Made by a program: the position numbers and the translations under genes. Positions 20,097 to 27,699 of a stretch of DNA of 64,000 bases are shown in pieces. The notes beneath the pieces were generated by a model. It saw nothing but the letters and a program-made list of their open reading frames with translations. It had not been told where the DNA came from and searched no databases. The first letter of the stretch is position 1; each line of letters begins with the position of its first letter. Location of the stretch: the NCBI RefSeq assembly GCF_014763045.1, contig NZ_JACTAG010000001.1, forward strand, positions 248,001 to 312,000, given 5' to 3'. The DNA is from Sulfitobacter aestuariivivens. Its GTDB lineage: Bacteria; Pseudomonadota; Alphaproteobacteria; Rhodobacterales; Rhodobacteraceae.

Positions 20097-20374
20097 CACC
20101 GGCGGTGTGGACCTGTTGGAAAGATATCTCTGGCTGCCGTTGCGATCACATTCAGGGGCGTTCTGACACCACTTCATTTCACCCTTTTGAAAATACCTGA
20201 TCCGACGCGTGCGGCCGGAAAACGGCATAACTTATAGATGCGCAGCACCCGCAACCTGCGCCACTAACAGCACCCTGCCTTTGCGCTGCCCGGCAGGGGC
20301 AATCCCTATCACGAGGTCTGGCCTTCCCCCATGCCCTGCGATATCAGCGCGTCAAAGCCAAAGGGATAGGCCCC
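20097..20374. other. Intergenic region before ribBX with hairpins and a type 2 repeat
   Basis: No gene is seen in these 278 bases. 20176-20198 is an inverted copy of the intergenic repeat at 1802. CCCTGCC (20273-20279) can pair with GGCAGGG (20292-20298), and CCTATC (20305-20310) with GATAGG (20365-20370), the latter overlapping the likely ribosome site of ribBX. I could not find the conserved FMN-riboswitch strings, so this is not called a riboswitch. Confidence 0.4.
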
Positions 20375-21499
20375 ATGAACTTTGAAACGCCAGGCGCGGT
20401 CGAGACAAGCCTTTCTGACGCGATTTCACCGATTGCGGACATTATCGCGGATGCCAAGGCCGGGCGCATGTTTATTCTGGTTGATCATGAAGACCGTGAG
20501 AACGAAGGCGATCTGGTGATTGCCGCGGAATTCGCCGACGCCGATGCGATCAATTTCATGGCGACCCATGGGCGCGGTCTGATCTGTTTGCCGATGACGT
20601 CCGAGCGCATTGATCATCTGGGTCTGCCCATGATGGCTGTGAACAACTCCTCGCGGCATGAAACCGCCTTTACCGTCTCCATTGAGGCCCGCGAAGGCGT
20701 GTCCACAGGCATTTCCGCTGCGGACCGGGCGCTGACCATTGGCACGGCGATCTCAAGCCAGTCCGGACCGCAGGACATCGCGACGCCCGGCCACGTCTTT
20801 CCGCTGCGTGCGCGCGATGGCGGTGTGTTGGTCCGTGCTGGGCACACCGAGGCGGCGGTGGATATCTCGCGGCTTGCGGGCCTCCATCCGTCTGGCGTGA
20901 TCTGCGAGATCATGAAGGAAGACGGCACCATGGCGCGGCTGCCCGATCTGGTGGCTTTTGGCAAAGTGCACGGCCTCAAGATCGGTACGATCAGCGATCT
21001 GATTGCCTACCGCCATAAACATGACAACCTGCTGGTGGAACGTGACAGCCGCACGGTGACATCGGCCTATGGTGGCGAGTGGCTGATGCGGATTTTCTCG
21101 GATCAGATCACGGGGACAGACCACGTTGTTCTGAGCAAGGGGGATCTGACCACCGGTGACCCTGTGCTGGTTCGCACCCACGCCATAAACGCATTGGAAG
21201 ATATCCTTGGTCTGGGTCCCAGCCCGGCGGATGAGTTGCCCCGAGCGATGCAAATCGTTGCAGATGAGGGGCGCGGCGCGGTTGTGCTGTTCCGCGATCC
21301 CTTTCCCCGCCTGCGTCTCGAAGAAGATGAAGACGAGGGTCCGCGCACAATCAAGCGGACAGGACTGGGCGCGCAAATTCTGTCGTCCATGGGACTGAGC
21401 GAACTTGTGCTGCTGACGGACAATCCCGAAACCCGCTATCTGGGGCTGGACGCTTACGGTCTCGAGATCGTCGGTACCCGGCCCATCACATCGGAGTAG
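20375..21499 (+). CDS. ribB: 3,4-dihydroxy-2-butanone 4-phosphate synthase with degenerate GTP cyclohydrolase II domain (RibBX)
   Basis: The 374-residue N-terminal RibB domain is intact ([54 protein letters not shown]) and should make the four-carbon riboflavin precursor from ribulose 5-phosphate. The C-terminal 160 residues align in length with GTP cyclohydrolase II but lack its zinc cysteines: the expected RVHSECLTGD-type region reads [19 protein letters not shown]. This matches the RibBX type described in other proteobacteria, where the second domain is not a working RibA. Followed by ribH after four bases. Confidence 0.92.
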   Translation: MNFETPGAVETSLSDAISPIADIIADAKAGRMFILVDHEDRENEGDLVIAAEFADADAINFMATHGRGLICLPMTSERIDHLGLPMMAVNNSSRHETAFTVSIEAREGVSTGISAADRALTIGTAISSQSGPQDIATPGHVFPLRARDGGVLVRAGHTEAAVDISRLAGLHPSGVICEIMKEDGTMARLPDLVAFGKVHGLKIGTISDLIAYRHKHDNLLVERDSRTVTSAYGGEWLMRIFSDQITGTDHVVLSKGDLTTGDPVLVRTHAINALEDILGLGPSPADELPRAMQIVADEGRGAVVLFRDPFPRLRLEEDEDEGPRTIKRTGLGAQILSSMGLSELVLLTDNPETRYLGLDAYGLEIVGTRPITSE

Positions 21500-21503
21500 A
21501 GAC

Positions 21504-22055
21504 ATGGCATCAGCAGAAGCACACACCGTCCTGCCGCGCCCGACCTTTGACAAGCCTGTAAAAGTGCTGATCGTGGTTTCGCCCTATTACAGTGATATTG
21601 CTAAGGGGTTGCTGACCGGCGCCAAGGCCGAGCTTGACGCGGCTGGGGCCACCTATGATGTGGTCGAAATGCCCGGCGCGCTGGAAATCCCCACCGCTAT
21701 TGGTATTTCGGACCGGCGCAGCAATTTCGATGGCTATGTGGCATTGGGCTGCGTGATCCGGGGCGAGACCACGCATTATGAGACCGTCTGCAATGACAGC
21801 AGCCGCGCACTGCAACTGCTTGGTTTGCAAGGGCTTTGTATCGGAAACGGTATCCTGACCGTTGAAAACAAGGGCCAGGCCGATGTACGCGCCGACCCGG
21901 CAGGCCAGAACAAGGGCGGAGGGGCCGCAGCGGCAGCCTTGCATCTGATCGCGCTGGCCCGTAAGTGGTCGCGCGAAACAAAGGGTATCGGTTTCATGCC
22001 ACGTGGCGAAGATACGCTGATGGCAGGTAACCCGGGCGGAAACACGACCACATGA
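21504..22055 (+). CDS. ribH: 6,7-dimethyl-8-ribityllumazine synthase
   Basis: Lumazine synthase, which condenses the RibB product with the pyrimidine from RibD. The protein is 183 residues with family motifs VEMPGALEIPTAI, YVALGCVIRGETTHYE and GILTVENKGQADVRAD. An N-terminal extension of about 18 residues and a Gly/Thr-rich C-terminal tail lie outside the core fold. Directly after ribBX and overlapping nusB by four bases (ATGA), it is the middle gene of a ribBX-ribH-nusB operon. Confidence 0.95.
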   Translation: MASAEAHTVLPRPTFDKPVKVLIVVSPYYSDIAKGLLTGAKAELDAAGATYDVVEMPGALEIPTAIGISDRRSNFDGYVALGCVIRGETTHYETVCNDSSRALQLLGLQGLCIGNGILTVENKGQADVRADPAGQNKGGGAAAAALHLIALARKWSRETKGIGFMPRGEDTLMAGNPGGNTTT

Positions 22056-22519
22056 GCCTTTCCGGCAATCAAAAGCGCAAGATGAAATCCGCCGCCCGGC
22101 TTTATGCCGTGCAGGCGCTTTTTCAGATGGAGCATTCCAGTCAGACCATTGATCAGGTCCGCCTGGAATTTCTCGACCACCGCTTTGGCGCGACATATGA
22201 AGGTTCCGAAATGCAGGAGGGCGATATCGACCTCTTCAGCCGCGTGCTGGAACAGGCCGTGAATTATCAGGCCCCAATTGACCAGCAAACCGACCGCGCT
22301 TTGGTGGCGAAATGGCCGATCGCCCGCATCGATCCCACGCTGCGTGCCCTTTTCCGCGCGGCCGGGGCAGAATTTCGCGAAACCGGCACGCCGCCCAAGG
22401 TTGTGATCAGCGAATATGTTGACGTGGCACGTGCGTTCTTTCCGGAAGGGAAAGAACCCAGTTTCGTCAACGCCGTACTGGATCATATGGCGCGCGAGGC
22501 GCGGCCAGAGGCGTTTTGA
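22052..22519 (+). CDS. nusB: Transcription antitermination factor NusB
   Basis: 155-residue NusB, which with NusE binds boxA RNA during rRNA antitermination. Typical segments are RKMKSAARLYAVQALFQMEHS, ALVAKWPIARIDPTLRALFRAAGAE and VVISEYVDVARAFFPEGKEPSFVNAVLD. The start overlaps ribH. The ribH-nusB linkage is conserved in many bacteria. Confidence 0.95.
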   Translation: MSLSGNQKRKMKSAARLYAVQALFQMEHSSQTIDQVRLEFLDHRFGATYEGSEMQEGDIDLFSRVLEQAVNYQAPIDQQTDRALVAKWPIARIDPTLRALFRAAGAEFRETGTPPKVVISEYVDVARAFFPEGKEPSFVNAVLDHMAREARPEAF

Positions 22520-22571
22520 CCGCTTGAGTGGCGACAATAGGCTGCTATCTTGAAGGCAGGAGGGACTTATC

Positions 22572-22880
22572 ATGCCCCGCATCGTCCGATTTTACATCAT
22601 GCACTGTATCATTGGGTTCGCGATAGCGGCCGCTTTCGTCGCTGCGTTATTGTGGACCAACACCGCCAATCTTTGGCACCTTATCAGCACTTCTGATATT
22701 GGCGTCATGGCCGTCGTGGTATTCTGGGTTCTGAATGGCATCGTCTTTGCCGGCGTGCAGTCTGCCATAGCGATCATGCTACTGGCAGAGCGCAAGGACA
22801 AAGGCCCGAAAGGTGGCGCCGGGATATCAGCAGCGGTTCCTGCCAAGGCACAGGTCGCAGATATTCAAGGTTCACGGTGA
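22572..22880 (+). CDS. Small two-helix membrane protein
   Basis: A 102-residue protein with two predicted membrane segments, CIIGFAIAAAFVAALLW and VVVFWVLNGIVFAGVQSAIA, and a polar C-terminal tail. The RBS AGGAGGG stands just before the ATG. No named family was recognised. It sits between nusB and a candidate 6S RNA. Confidence 0.78.
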   Translation: MPRIVRFYIMHCIIGFAIAAAFVAALLWTNTANLWHLISTSDIGVMAVVVFWVLNGIVFAGVQSAIAIMLLAERKDKGPKGGAGISAAVPAKAQVADIQGSR

Positions 22881-22965
22881 CCCGCGTTTAGGTCCACTGC
22901 AACCAACGGTCTGGCCTGCGCTAGTGGTTCAGGAACGACCTGCAAAATATTGTTATAAAAGAAAA

Positions 22966-23133
22966 ATGTGTGATGGGACCGCGCTTGCCGGTCGGTTTTG
23001 ATTCCCGAGGACCTGTATATACAGGTGGGCGCCGGGTAAACGAACCAGGGCTCGGACAGAGCCAGCTCCCTCGGATTTGCTTAAGGCCACTGGAATGCTA
23101 CGTCACACGCGCAAGGCAGAACCCATCACACGA
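22966..23133 (+). ncRNA. ssrS: Candidate 6S RNA (ssrS-like)
   Basis: A roughly 167-nt non-coding block. Its ends pair perfectly: GTGTGATGGG (22968-22977) with CCCATCACAC (23122-23131), and CTTGC with GCAAG further in. An inner stem pairs CCGAGG with CCTCGG (near 23005 and 23075), and an internal hairpin forms from ACCTGTATATACAGGT. A long rod closed at its ends, with a large central opening, is the 6S RNA plan, in which RNA polymerase is held by promoter mimicry. A -10-like TATAAA at 22954-22959 fits a start near 22966, and a GC-rich hairpin follows at 23153. No coding frame fits. A different structured RNA is possible. Confidence 0.6.
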
Positions 23134-23152
23134 CTCCATTTAAGACGACATG

Positions 23153-23174
23153 GCGCGCCCGACAATGGGCGCGC
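23153..23174. terminator. Bidirectional hairpin between 6S-like RNA and SRPBCC gene
   Basis: GCGCGCCC (23153-23160) pairs with GGGCGCGC (23167-23174) across a six-base loop. It lies between the convergent ncRNA and SRPBCC gene and could serve both. No clear T-tract follows. Confidence 0.5.
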
Positions 23175-23183
23175 GCATGTTTG

Positions 23184-23600
23184 TCAGTCATTGATGTCGT
23201 CGCGCATCCGACCCAGGTGACCGTCCCACCCTTTGTCGAGCGCCATCATCAGACCGAAGGCTTCGGCGCCTTCCGGCAGACCCTCATGCTCCAGTGACAG
23301 CTGTGTGCCGCCCGGGACCTCGGTAAGGGTCCATTTTACGCGGCTTACGGTGTCCCCCATAGGTTTAATGGTAAACGTGTATTCCAGATAGCTGGGCGGC
23401 GTTGCTTTCAGCACCTCACCCCAGATCAGCAGGTCACCTGAATCGGTGCCGTACATCTCAAGCTTCTTGCCTTCCTCCAGCGGGATCTTGGGCGCATGGA
23501 ACCAGACAGCCAGCTTTTCGGGCTGGGTCAGGTAGGCCCACACCTCCGCGCGCGGGGCGGCCAGCATAATGGATTTGCGCAGAATGGTCTTTGTGGTCAT
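23184..23600 (-). CDS. SRPBCC (AHSA1-like) domain protein
   Basis: A 138-residue helix-grip protein related to the Aha1 C-terminal domain (RKSIMLAAPRAEVWAYLTQPEKLAVWF, then GGTQLSLEHEGLPEG and a C-terminal GWDGHLGRM). Such proteins bind hydrophobic ligands, and the ligand here is unknown. It overlaps the upstream ArsR-family gene by four bases, a common pairing in which the regulator controls its partner. Confidence 0.88.
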   Translation of the reverse strand: MTTKTILRKSIMLAAPRAEVWAYLTQPEKLAVWFHAPKIPLEEGKKLEMYGTDSGDLLIWGEVLKATPPSYLEYTFTIKPMGDTVSRVKWTLTEVPGGTQLSLEHEGLPEGAEAFGLMMALDKGWDGHLGRMRDDIND

Positions 23601-23917
23601 GTCTTGTCCTTTTCAATGGTCGTTTTGAGGGTCGACAGGCGGTCATCCCAAAATTGGTCGAAGAATTCGAGCCAGCTGAGCACGGGCGCAAAGCCCGCAG
23701 GGTTGATCCGGTTGATGCGTTCGCGTCCGCGTGCCTCGACGGTGATCAGGCCGCCATCGCTAAGGACGGTCAGATGCTTTTTGACAGCCGCGCGGGTCAT
23801 GTCGAAGTGCGATGATACATCGGCGATTGTCATTTCATCCCGCGCCAGCATCCTCAGGATGTCGCGACGGGTCGGATCCGCCAGCGCGCGGAAACTGTTC
23901 TGATCAGAGCGGTTCAT
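23597..23917 (-). CDS. ArsR-family transcriptional regulator
   Basis: A 106-residue winged-helix protein (FRALADPTRRDILRMLARDEMTIADVSSHFDMTRAAVKKHLTVLSDGGLI). It lacks the metal-binding ELCVCDL cysteine motif, so it probably senses something other than a soft metal. Cotranscribed with the SRPBCC gene. Palindromes just upstream (23926-23961) are likely operators for autoregulation. Confidence 0.9.
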   Translation of the reverse strand: MNRSDQNSFRALADPTRRDILRMLARDEMTIADVSSHFDMTRAAVKKHLTVLSDGGLITVEARGRERINRINPAGFAPVLSWLEFFDQFWDDRLSTLKTTIEKDKT

Positions 23918-23925
23918 ATGATGTA

Positions 23926-23961
23926 ATACCTTTCGGTATCATTTATATGAAACCATATGGT
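23926..23961. promoter_or_regulatory. Palindromes upstream of the ArsR-type gene
   Basis: ATACC-TTTC-GGTAT (23926-23939) and ACCATATGGT (23952-23961) both lie within 45 bp of the regulator start. Both are good candidates for its operator and promoter. Inference from position and symmetry only. Confidence 0.5.
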
Positions 23962-24009
23962 ACTATGTCAAGGCTAACCTGAAATGATCGAGATCGCGCG
24001 AGAAGCTCC

Positions 24010-24762
24010 TCAATTCTCTGGAATAAAACCGTAAGCCCTCAGTTCTTCGGGAAGCAGAATGTAGATTTCATCAGGCGGTGTGACCAGAGCGTGCTGCATG
24101 ACCATTGGATCGATTCCCATGCGGTCGAGGTACTGCATGACCTGTCCCTGACGGCGCTGTATGTCCTCTACCGCGACAAAGGCGGGCAGAAGCGTGTTTT
24201 CCCCAAAGAAGTGTTGGTGCACGCCGACCGAGGCCGTTTCCGGGATGTTCCGCACGGCTCCGCCCGCCAGAATGTACGGACAGGCGGAATAGCAGATGTC
24301 GCCATCGCGCATCGTCGTTTCCATCTCTGCATCACGGATAAACCGGCCCAGATCCAGTGCGTCCTGCACGGAACCGCCGGGCGAGTTGAGGATGATGCGG
24401 CCCGGAGACGTGTTGAGACCTTCAAGTACACTCACGATCCGAGCGGCATCTCCGACGGAGATGCGACCTTCCAGCAGCGCTGACTGGCCCGCCTCCACCG
24501 GGGTGAGCACCAAACGTTCGGGTAGGGGGCTGGTGGGCATCGGTTGACCCGGTGCGGGTGCACGGTCAGTGCGAAAGCGGCGGGTCTGGTCGCCTGGGCG
24601 GATCGGTTCAGTCAGGGCTGGCGCCTTGGGCGCAAAAGACGGCAGGCGCAGACCATCGCGCAGATCACCCCAAAAGAGGAGTACCGCCAGCCCAAGCTGG
24701 AAGATCAGGACGCCCATCAGCACCCGGCCGACCGTGCCACGTTTTTGCGAGGCTGCGGTCAT
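24010..24762 (-). CDS. Membrane-anchored ClpP/crotonase-fold protein
   Basis: 250 residues with one N-terminal membrane segment (VGRVLMGVLIFQLGLAVLLFW), a proline-rich linker and a ClpP-like domain. ILNSPGGSVQDALDLG near residue 120 is the oxyanion-type loop, ICYSACPYILAGG supplies the probable Ser nucleophile, and VGVHQHFF a candidate His. It resembles uncharacterised periplasmic serine-protease-like proteins. Its start overlaps the end of the upstream membrane gene by four bases, so the pair may work together in the envelope. The substrate is unknown. Confidence 0.8.
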   Translation of the reverse strand: MTAASQKRGTVGRVLMGVLIFQLGLAVLLFWGDLRDGLRLPSFAPKAPALTEPIRPGDQTRRFRTDRAPAPGQPMPTSPLPERLVLTPVEAGQSALLEGRISVGDAARIVSVLEGLNTSPGRIILNSPGGSVQDALDLGRFIRDAEMETTMRDGDICYSACPYILAGGAVRNIPETASVGVHQHFFGENTLLPAFVAVEDIQRRQGQVMQYLDRMGIDPMVMQHALVTPPDEIYILLPEELRAYGFIPEN

Positions 24763-26054
24763 GAGGACTTCAACGGGGTGATTTGGGCTGGTGCTTCGGT
24801 TGGTTCGTCCGGGCTGTCTTTTGAGGGGCGCTCAAGCGCGCCGTCGATATCGCGCATGACCGCGACAGCGGCGCGCAGTTCGGCGAGGGTAAGCGTGTCT
24901 TCTATCGAGGCACCTTCGCGGCCTGACCGGATGGCGCCATGGGTGATCGCCAGAATGAAGACCAGAACACCCGGCAGAAGATCGATGGCAATCGCGCCGG
25001 CCCAGGATGGCACGAAATTGCGCGCATAGAGGATCACCGCGTCCGCGCTGGAGATCGGCGTGTAGGTTGTATCGCTTGGCGATGGCATGCCCATGACCGT
25101 CTGAGCGGCGCGCTCAAGCGTTGTCGCGCGTTGGGCAAGGACATCGAGCACGGATGTGATCGTGGCCCCCTGAGCGGTGCGGTCTGCGGCGTTGCTCGCA
25201 TCCAGCTCTGGCAGGACGACGGAGGCGGCCAGGTCCTGTGCGGCGCGTTCCACAAGGGGGGCAACGGACAGTTGGCGCAATTGGGTGATCAGCCCAGCCA
25301 GACGGACGGCCTGCTCGGAAAATTCGACTGATCGTGCCTCAACCGGGCCCGGTTCCACCGTCAGGGCGCGCATTCGGCTCAGGATCTGGTTGCCTTCTGC
25401 AAACGCGGCGTTGACGAGCGGCGTTTGCGTGGCAATCTGCGCTTCCAACCCGCTGAGTTCGCTGGCTTTTTGCCGCAAGACCCGAAAGACCGCGCCGCGC
25501 CCTGCGAGGCCTGAAAGATTACCTGTGGCTTCCTGTTCACTGAGATCTTCAAAAGACTGCCGTACGCGGGCGACATCCCGCTCCAGCCCTTGCGCAGAGA
25601 GCGCAATTTCATGGGCGCGCTCAAGGGAAGATTGGTAGTCCTGCACGGTTTCTGCCAGATGCTGCTCTACCGCGGCAGAGCCCGCGAGTGCTGCGGCATT
25701 CAGCCAGCTGGACATGGCGACGATGGCCAATGAGCCCAGGCCCATCGTGCCCAGCAACCCCATGCGCGCGCGCGGCGACCGAACTGCAGGAAAGAGCCGT
25801 AACATATAGGACCAAAAGACAAATACCCCGACGGACACAGCGACAGAATAGGCAATAGCGGCAAAGGCCGACATCGCGCCGTTATCATCAAGCAACGACT
25901 GAACGCCGAGGTACGTGTAGATGCCGGAGGCCACGGCGAGCACGCCCAGGGCGGTGCCGGAAAACGTGTCGAGCCAGCCAAGGTGCCCTTCGAGCTCACG
26001 GGCATATCGCACGCCGCGTGCCTCTGCCTGGGTCAGTTTATGCGGATTGTCCAT
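24759..26054 (-). CDS. Multi-pass membrane protein with central coiled coil, unknown function
   Basis: 431 residues. Membrane segments appear near residues 30-48 (FSGTALGVLAVASGIYTYLG), 60-85, 100-125 and close to the end (WAGAIAIDLLPGVLVFILAI). Between them lies about 220 residues of heptad-rich, Ala/Glu/Gln-rich sequence, probably a periplasmic coiled coil. A cytoplasmic tail with an acidic and proline-rich end follows. No family was recognised. It is coupled to the ClpP-fold gene by an ATGA overlap and divergent from mmcB. A membrane scaffold for the protease-like partner is an inference. Confidence 0.78.
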   Translation of the reverse strand: MDNPHKLTQAEARGVRYARELEGHLGWLDTFSGTALGVLAVASGIYTYLGVQSLLDDNGAMSAFAAIAYSVAVSVGVFVFWSYMLRLFPAVRSPRARMGLLGTMGLGSLAIVAMSSWLNAAALAGSAAVEQHLAETVQDYQSSLERAHEIALSAQGLERDVARVRQSFEDLSEQEATGNLSGLAGRGAVFRVLRQKASELSGLEAQIATQTPLVNAAFAEGNQILSRMRALTVEPGPVEARSVEFSEQAVRLAGLITQLRQLSVAPLVERAAQDLAASVVLPELDASNAADRTAQGATITSVLDVLAQRATTLERAAQTVMGMPSPSDTTYTPISSADAVILYARNFVPSWAGAIAIDLLPGVLVFILAITHGAIRSGREGASIEDTLTLAELRAAVAVMRDIDGALERPSKDSPDEPTEAPAQITPLKSS

Positions 26055-26125
26055 CTCGTTCCCCTTGCTCGCTTGCTTTCAAGATAGGGGTGATGCGTGT
26101 TTTCGCCAGCGGTCCGCTGTCGGGC

Positions 26126-26153
26126 TTGCAAATGTTCACGAAATGTTCATAAA
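26126..26153 (+). promoter_or_regulatory. LexA-controlled promoter of mmcB
   Basis: GTTC at 26134-26137 and GTTC at 26145-26148 are separated by exactly seven bases, the alphaproteobacterial LexA (SOS) box. The box lies between a -35-like TTGCAA (26126-26131) and a -10-like CATAAA (26148-26153) spaced by 16 bp. The predicted start of transcription falls at about 26159-26161, on the mmcB ATG itself. Confidence 0.8.
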
Positions 26154-26160
26154 CTTTGGG

Positions 26161-26622
26161 ATGCTTCATGATGATGTCCGATCGCCGCTCGCGGCCTTGC
26201 AGCCTGGTCAGCTTTTGGCCCGGGGTGTGGCGCGGCATCTGGCCAGCTATGGCTTCGCCTGTGTTGAAGAACTGGTGCCCAGCAGGGGTATGCGTGTCGA
26301 CGTAATGGCACTTGGACCCAAGGGCGAAATCTGGGTGATTGAATGCAAATCATCGCGGGCTGATTTTACCTCGGATGCGAAGTGGCAGGGATATCTGGAG
26401 TGGGCGGACCGTTTCTTCTGGGCGGTAGACGAACATTTCCCGACAGATCTTTTGCCTGATGAGTCTGGTCTCATCATCGGCGACGCCTATGGGGCAGAGA
26501 TCATCAGAATGCCGGATGAAACCAAACTGGCACCTGCGCGGCGCAAGGTGATCATACAGAAATTCGCCGTGCACGCCGCGCGCCGGCTGCATGCACTGCG
26601 TGATCCGGAAATGCTGTTGTAA
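26161..26622 (+). CDS. mmcB: MmcB-family DNA repair protein
   Basis: A 153-residue PD-(D/E)XK nuclease-fold protein. The catalytic pattern is MRVDVMALGPKGEIWVIECKSSRADF, with WQGYLEWADRFFWAVDEHFPTDLLP and the C-terminal HAARRLHALRDPE typical of MmcB, an SOS-induced protein needed for mitomycin C resistance in Caulobacter. The frame is open far upstream, but the ATG at 26161 gives the family N-terminus and lies just after a LexA box. There is no ribosome site, and the promoter geometry suggests a leaderless message. Confidence 0.92.
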   Translation: MLHDDVRSPLAALQPGQLLARGVARHLASYGFACVEELVPSRGMRVDVMALGPKGEIWVIECKSSRADFTSDAKWQGYLEWADRFFWAVDEHFPTDLLPDESGLIIGDAYGAEIIRMPDETKLAPARRKVIIQKFAVHAARRLHALRDPEMLL

Positions 26623-26707
26623 GGTCAGGTCGGGTGCGATCGCCGGATCGGGCGTGGCGCCGCCGCGCTTATGGCCCTGCGGCGTTTTCTGTCAGCCGGT
26701 GCGATGG

Positions 26708-26905
26708 CTACTTTCGGCCCGCACGGCCGCCCCCGACGCGGTGGGCTGCCGCAGTAATCTCCTCGGCGATTTCCAGCGCTTCCTCAACTGTGAAATCCAT
26801 AGGGATTTCAAAGCCTTGTCCTTCGATATAAAGGCGCACCATACCTTTGTCGGTTGGTCCGATCTGAAGGTTGGCTTCAATGTCACGTTCGTCGTTGATG
26901 CCCAT
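26708..26905 (-). CDS. DUF6324-type small protein
   Basis: 65 residues from an ATG at 26905 (MGINDERDIEANLQIGP). The open frame extends upstream to 27013, but that part overlaps the divergent GNAT gene start and looks non-coding. The body GMVRLYIEGQGFEIPMDFTVEEALEIAEEI resembles a small conserved Rhodobacteraceae family of unknown role (probably DUF6324, named from memory). A basic Gly/Arg tail follows. Confidence 0.78.
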   Translation of the reverse strand: MGINDERDIEANLQIGPTDKGMVRLYIEGQGFEIPMDFTVEEALEIAEEITAAAHRVGGGRAGRK

Positions 26906-26984
26906 GGGGGTGTCTCCGGTGTTGAGGGCTTTCGCTAACCTGCGCGGTCTTGAAAAGCAAGATGCACGGGGCGATGGTACGGTC

Positions 26985-27467
26985 ATGGCTGATATCGAGA
27001 TCAAGTCTTTCACCGCCGCTGACCGTGATTGGCTGGTGGCACAACATGAAGTGCTTTACGCGCGCGACGAGGGTTTCGACGGGACATTTGGCCCGCTGGT
27101 GGCGGGGATACTGGACGAATTCCTGGCAACCAATGATCCCGCCTGCGAGGCGGGCTGGATCGCCTGGGACGGGGAACGGCGGCTGGGCAGTATCTTTTGC
27201 GTGCGGCTGGATGAGGCGACGGCCAAGCTGCGGTTGCTCCTGCTGGTGCCAGAAGCGCGGGGCAAGGGATTGGGTCTTCGATTGCTCAGGCAGTGCATGG
27301 GCTTTGCAAAAGACCGGGGATACGAGGGCATGCAGTTGTGGACCCATCAAGAACATCGGGCGGCAGGCGCGCTTTATGCAAAGAATGGCTGGGAATGCGT
27401 GGATGAAAGACCCGTCACCTCCTTTGGCAAACACCTGATCGAACAGACCTGGGTGATCTCGTTTTGA
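26985..27467 (+). CDS. GNAT-family N-acetyltransferase
   Basis: 160 residues (ATG at 26985, MADIEIKSFTAADRDWLVAQH). The acetyl-CoA site is visible as LLLVPEARGKGLGLRLLRQCMGFAKDRGY, with the ending HRAAGALYAKNGWECVDE typical of GNAT enzymes found alone or fused to MarR regulators. The acceptor is unknown. Divergent from the small DUF6324-like gene. Confidence 0.9.
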   Translation: MADIEIKSFTAADRDWLVAQHEVLYARDEGFDGTFGPLVAGILDEFLATNDPACEAGWIAWDGERRLGSIFCVRLDEATAKLRLLLLVPEARGKGLGLRLLRQCMGFAKDRGYEGMQLWTHQEHRAAGALYAKNGWECVDERPVTSFGKHLIEQTWVISF

Positions 27468-27519
27468 GCGCTTCCGGGGTCTTGCATTCTGCGCGGCCCT
27501 TGGCTAAATCCCCCCCAGT

Positions 27520-27596
27520 GCCGCCTTAGCTCAGTTGGTTAGAGCGCTTGATTGTGGATCAAGAGGTCCCTGGTTCGAGACCAGGAGGTGGTACCA
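27520..27596 (+). tRNA. tRNA-His (GTG anticodon), CCA encoded
   Basis: Full cloverleaf of 77 nt. The acceptor GCCGCCT pairs with AGGTGGT, T8 A9 and the D arm follow, the anticodon stem CTTGA/TCAAG encloses loop TTGTGGA with anticodon GTG at 27554-27556, and the T arm is CCTGG-TTCGAGA-CCAGG. The 3' end reads A73-CCA. The base before the acceptor is T, so no G-1 is encoded, as known for alphaproteobacterial tRNA-His. Confidence 0.97.
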
Positions 27597-27671
27597 CTTC
27601 TGTCAGACTGCCTTTTGCTGCAATGGTCAGCCATATGCGCGGCTGATTGGAGGCTCTGCCTCCAGATCTCC

Positions 27672-27693
27672 GGGATATTCTTCGCCAGAAGAT
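27672..27693 (+). repeat. Intergenic repeat type 1, copy 2
   Basis: GGGATATTCTTCGCCAGAAG then AT, preceded by a small inverted repeat GGAGGC/GCCTCC (around 27648-27663). It resembles 6015-6040 and 33811-33832 and lies between tRNA-His and the convergent DUF6476-like gene. Confidence 0.5.
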
Positions 27694-27699
27694 AGAGGG

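Noticed and set aside
20097..20374. FMN riboswitch before ribBX
   Set aside because: The conserved RFN strings are absent. Only simple hairpins and a dispersed repeat are seen.
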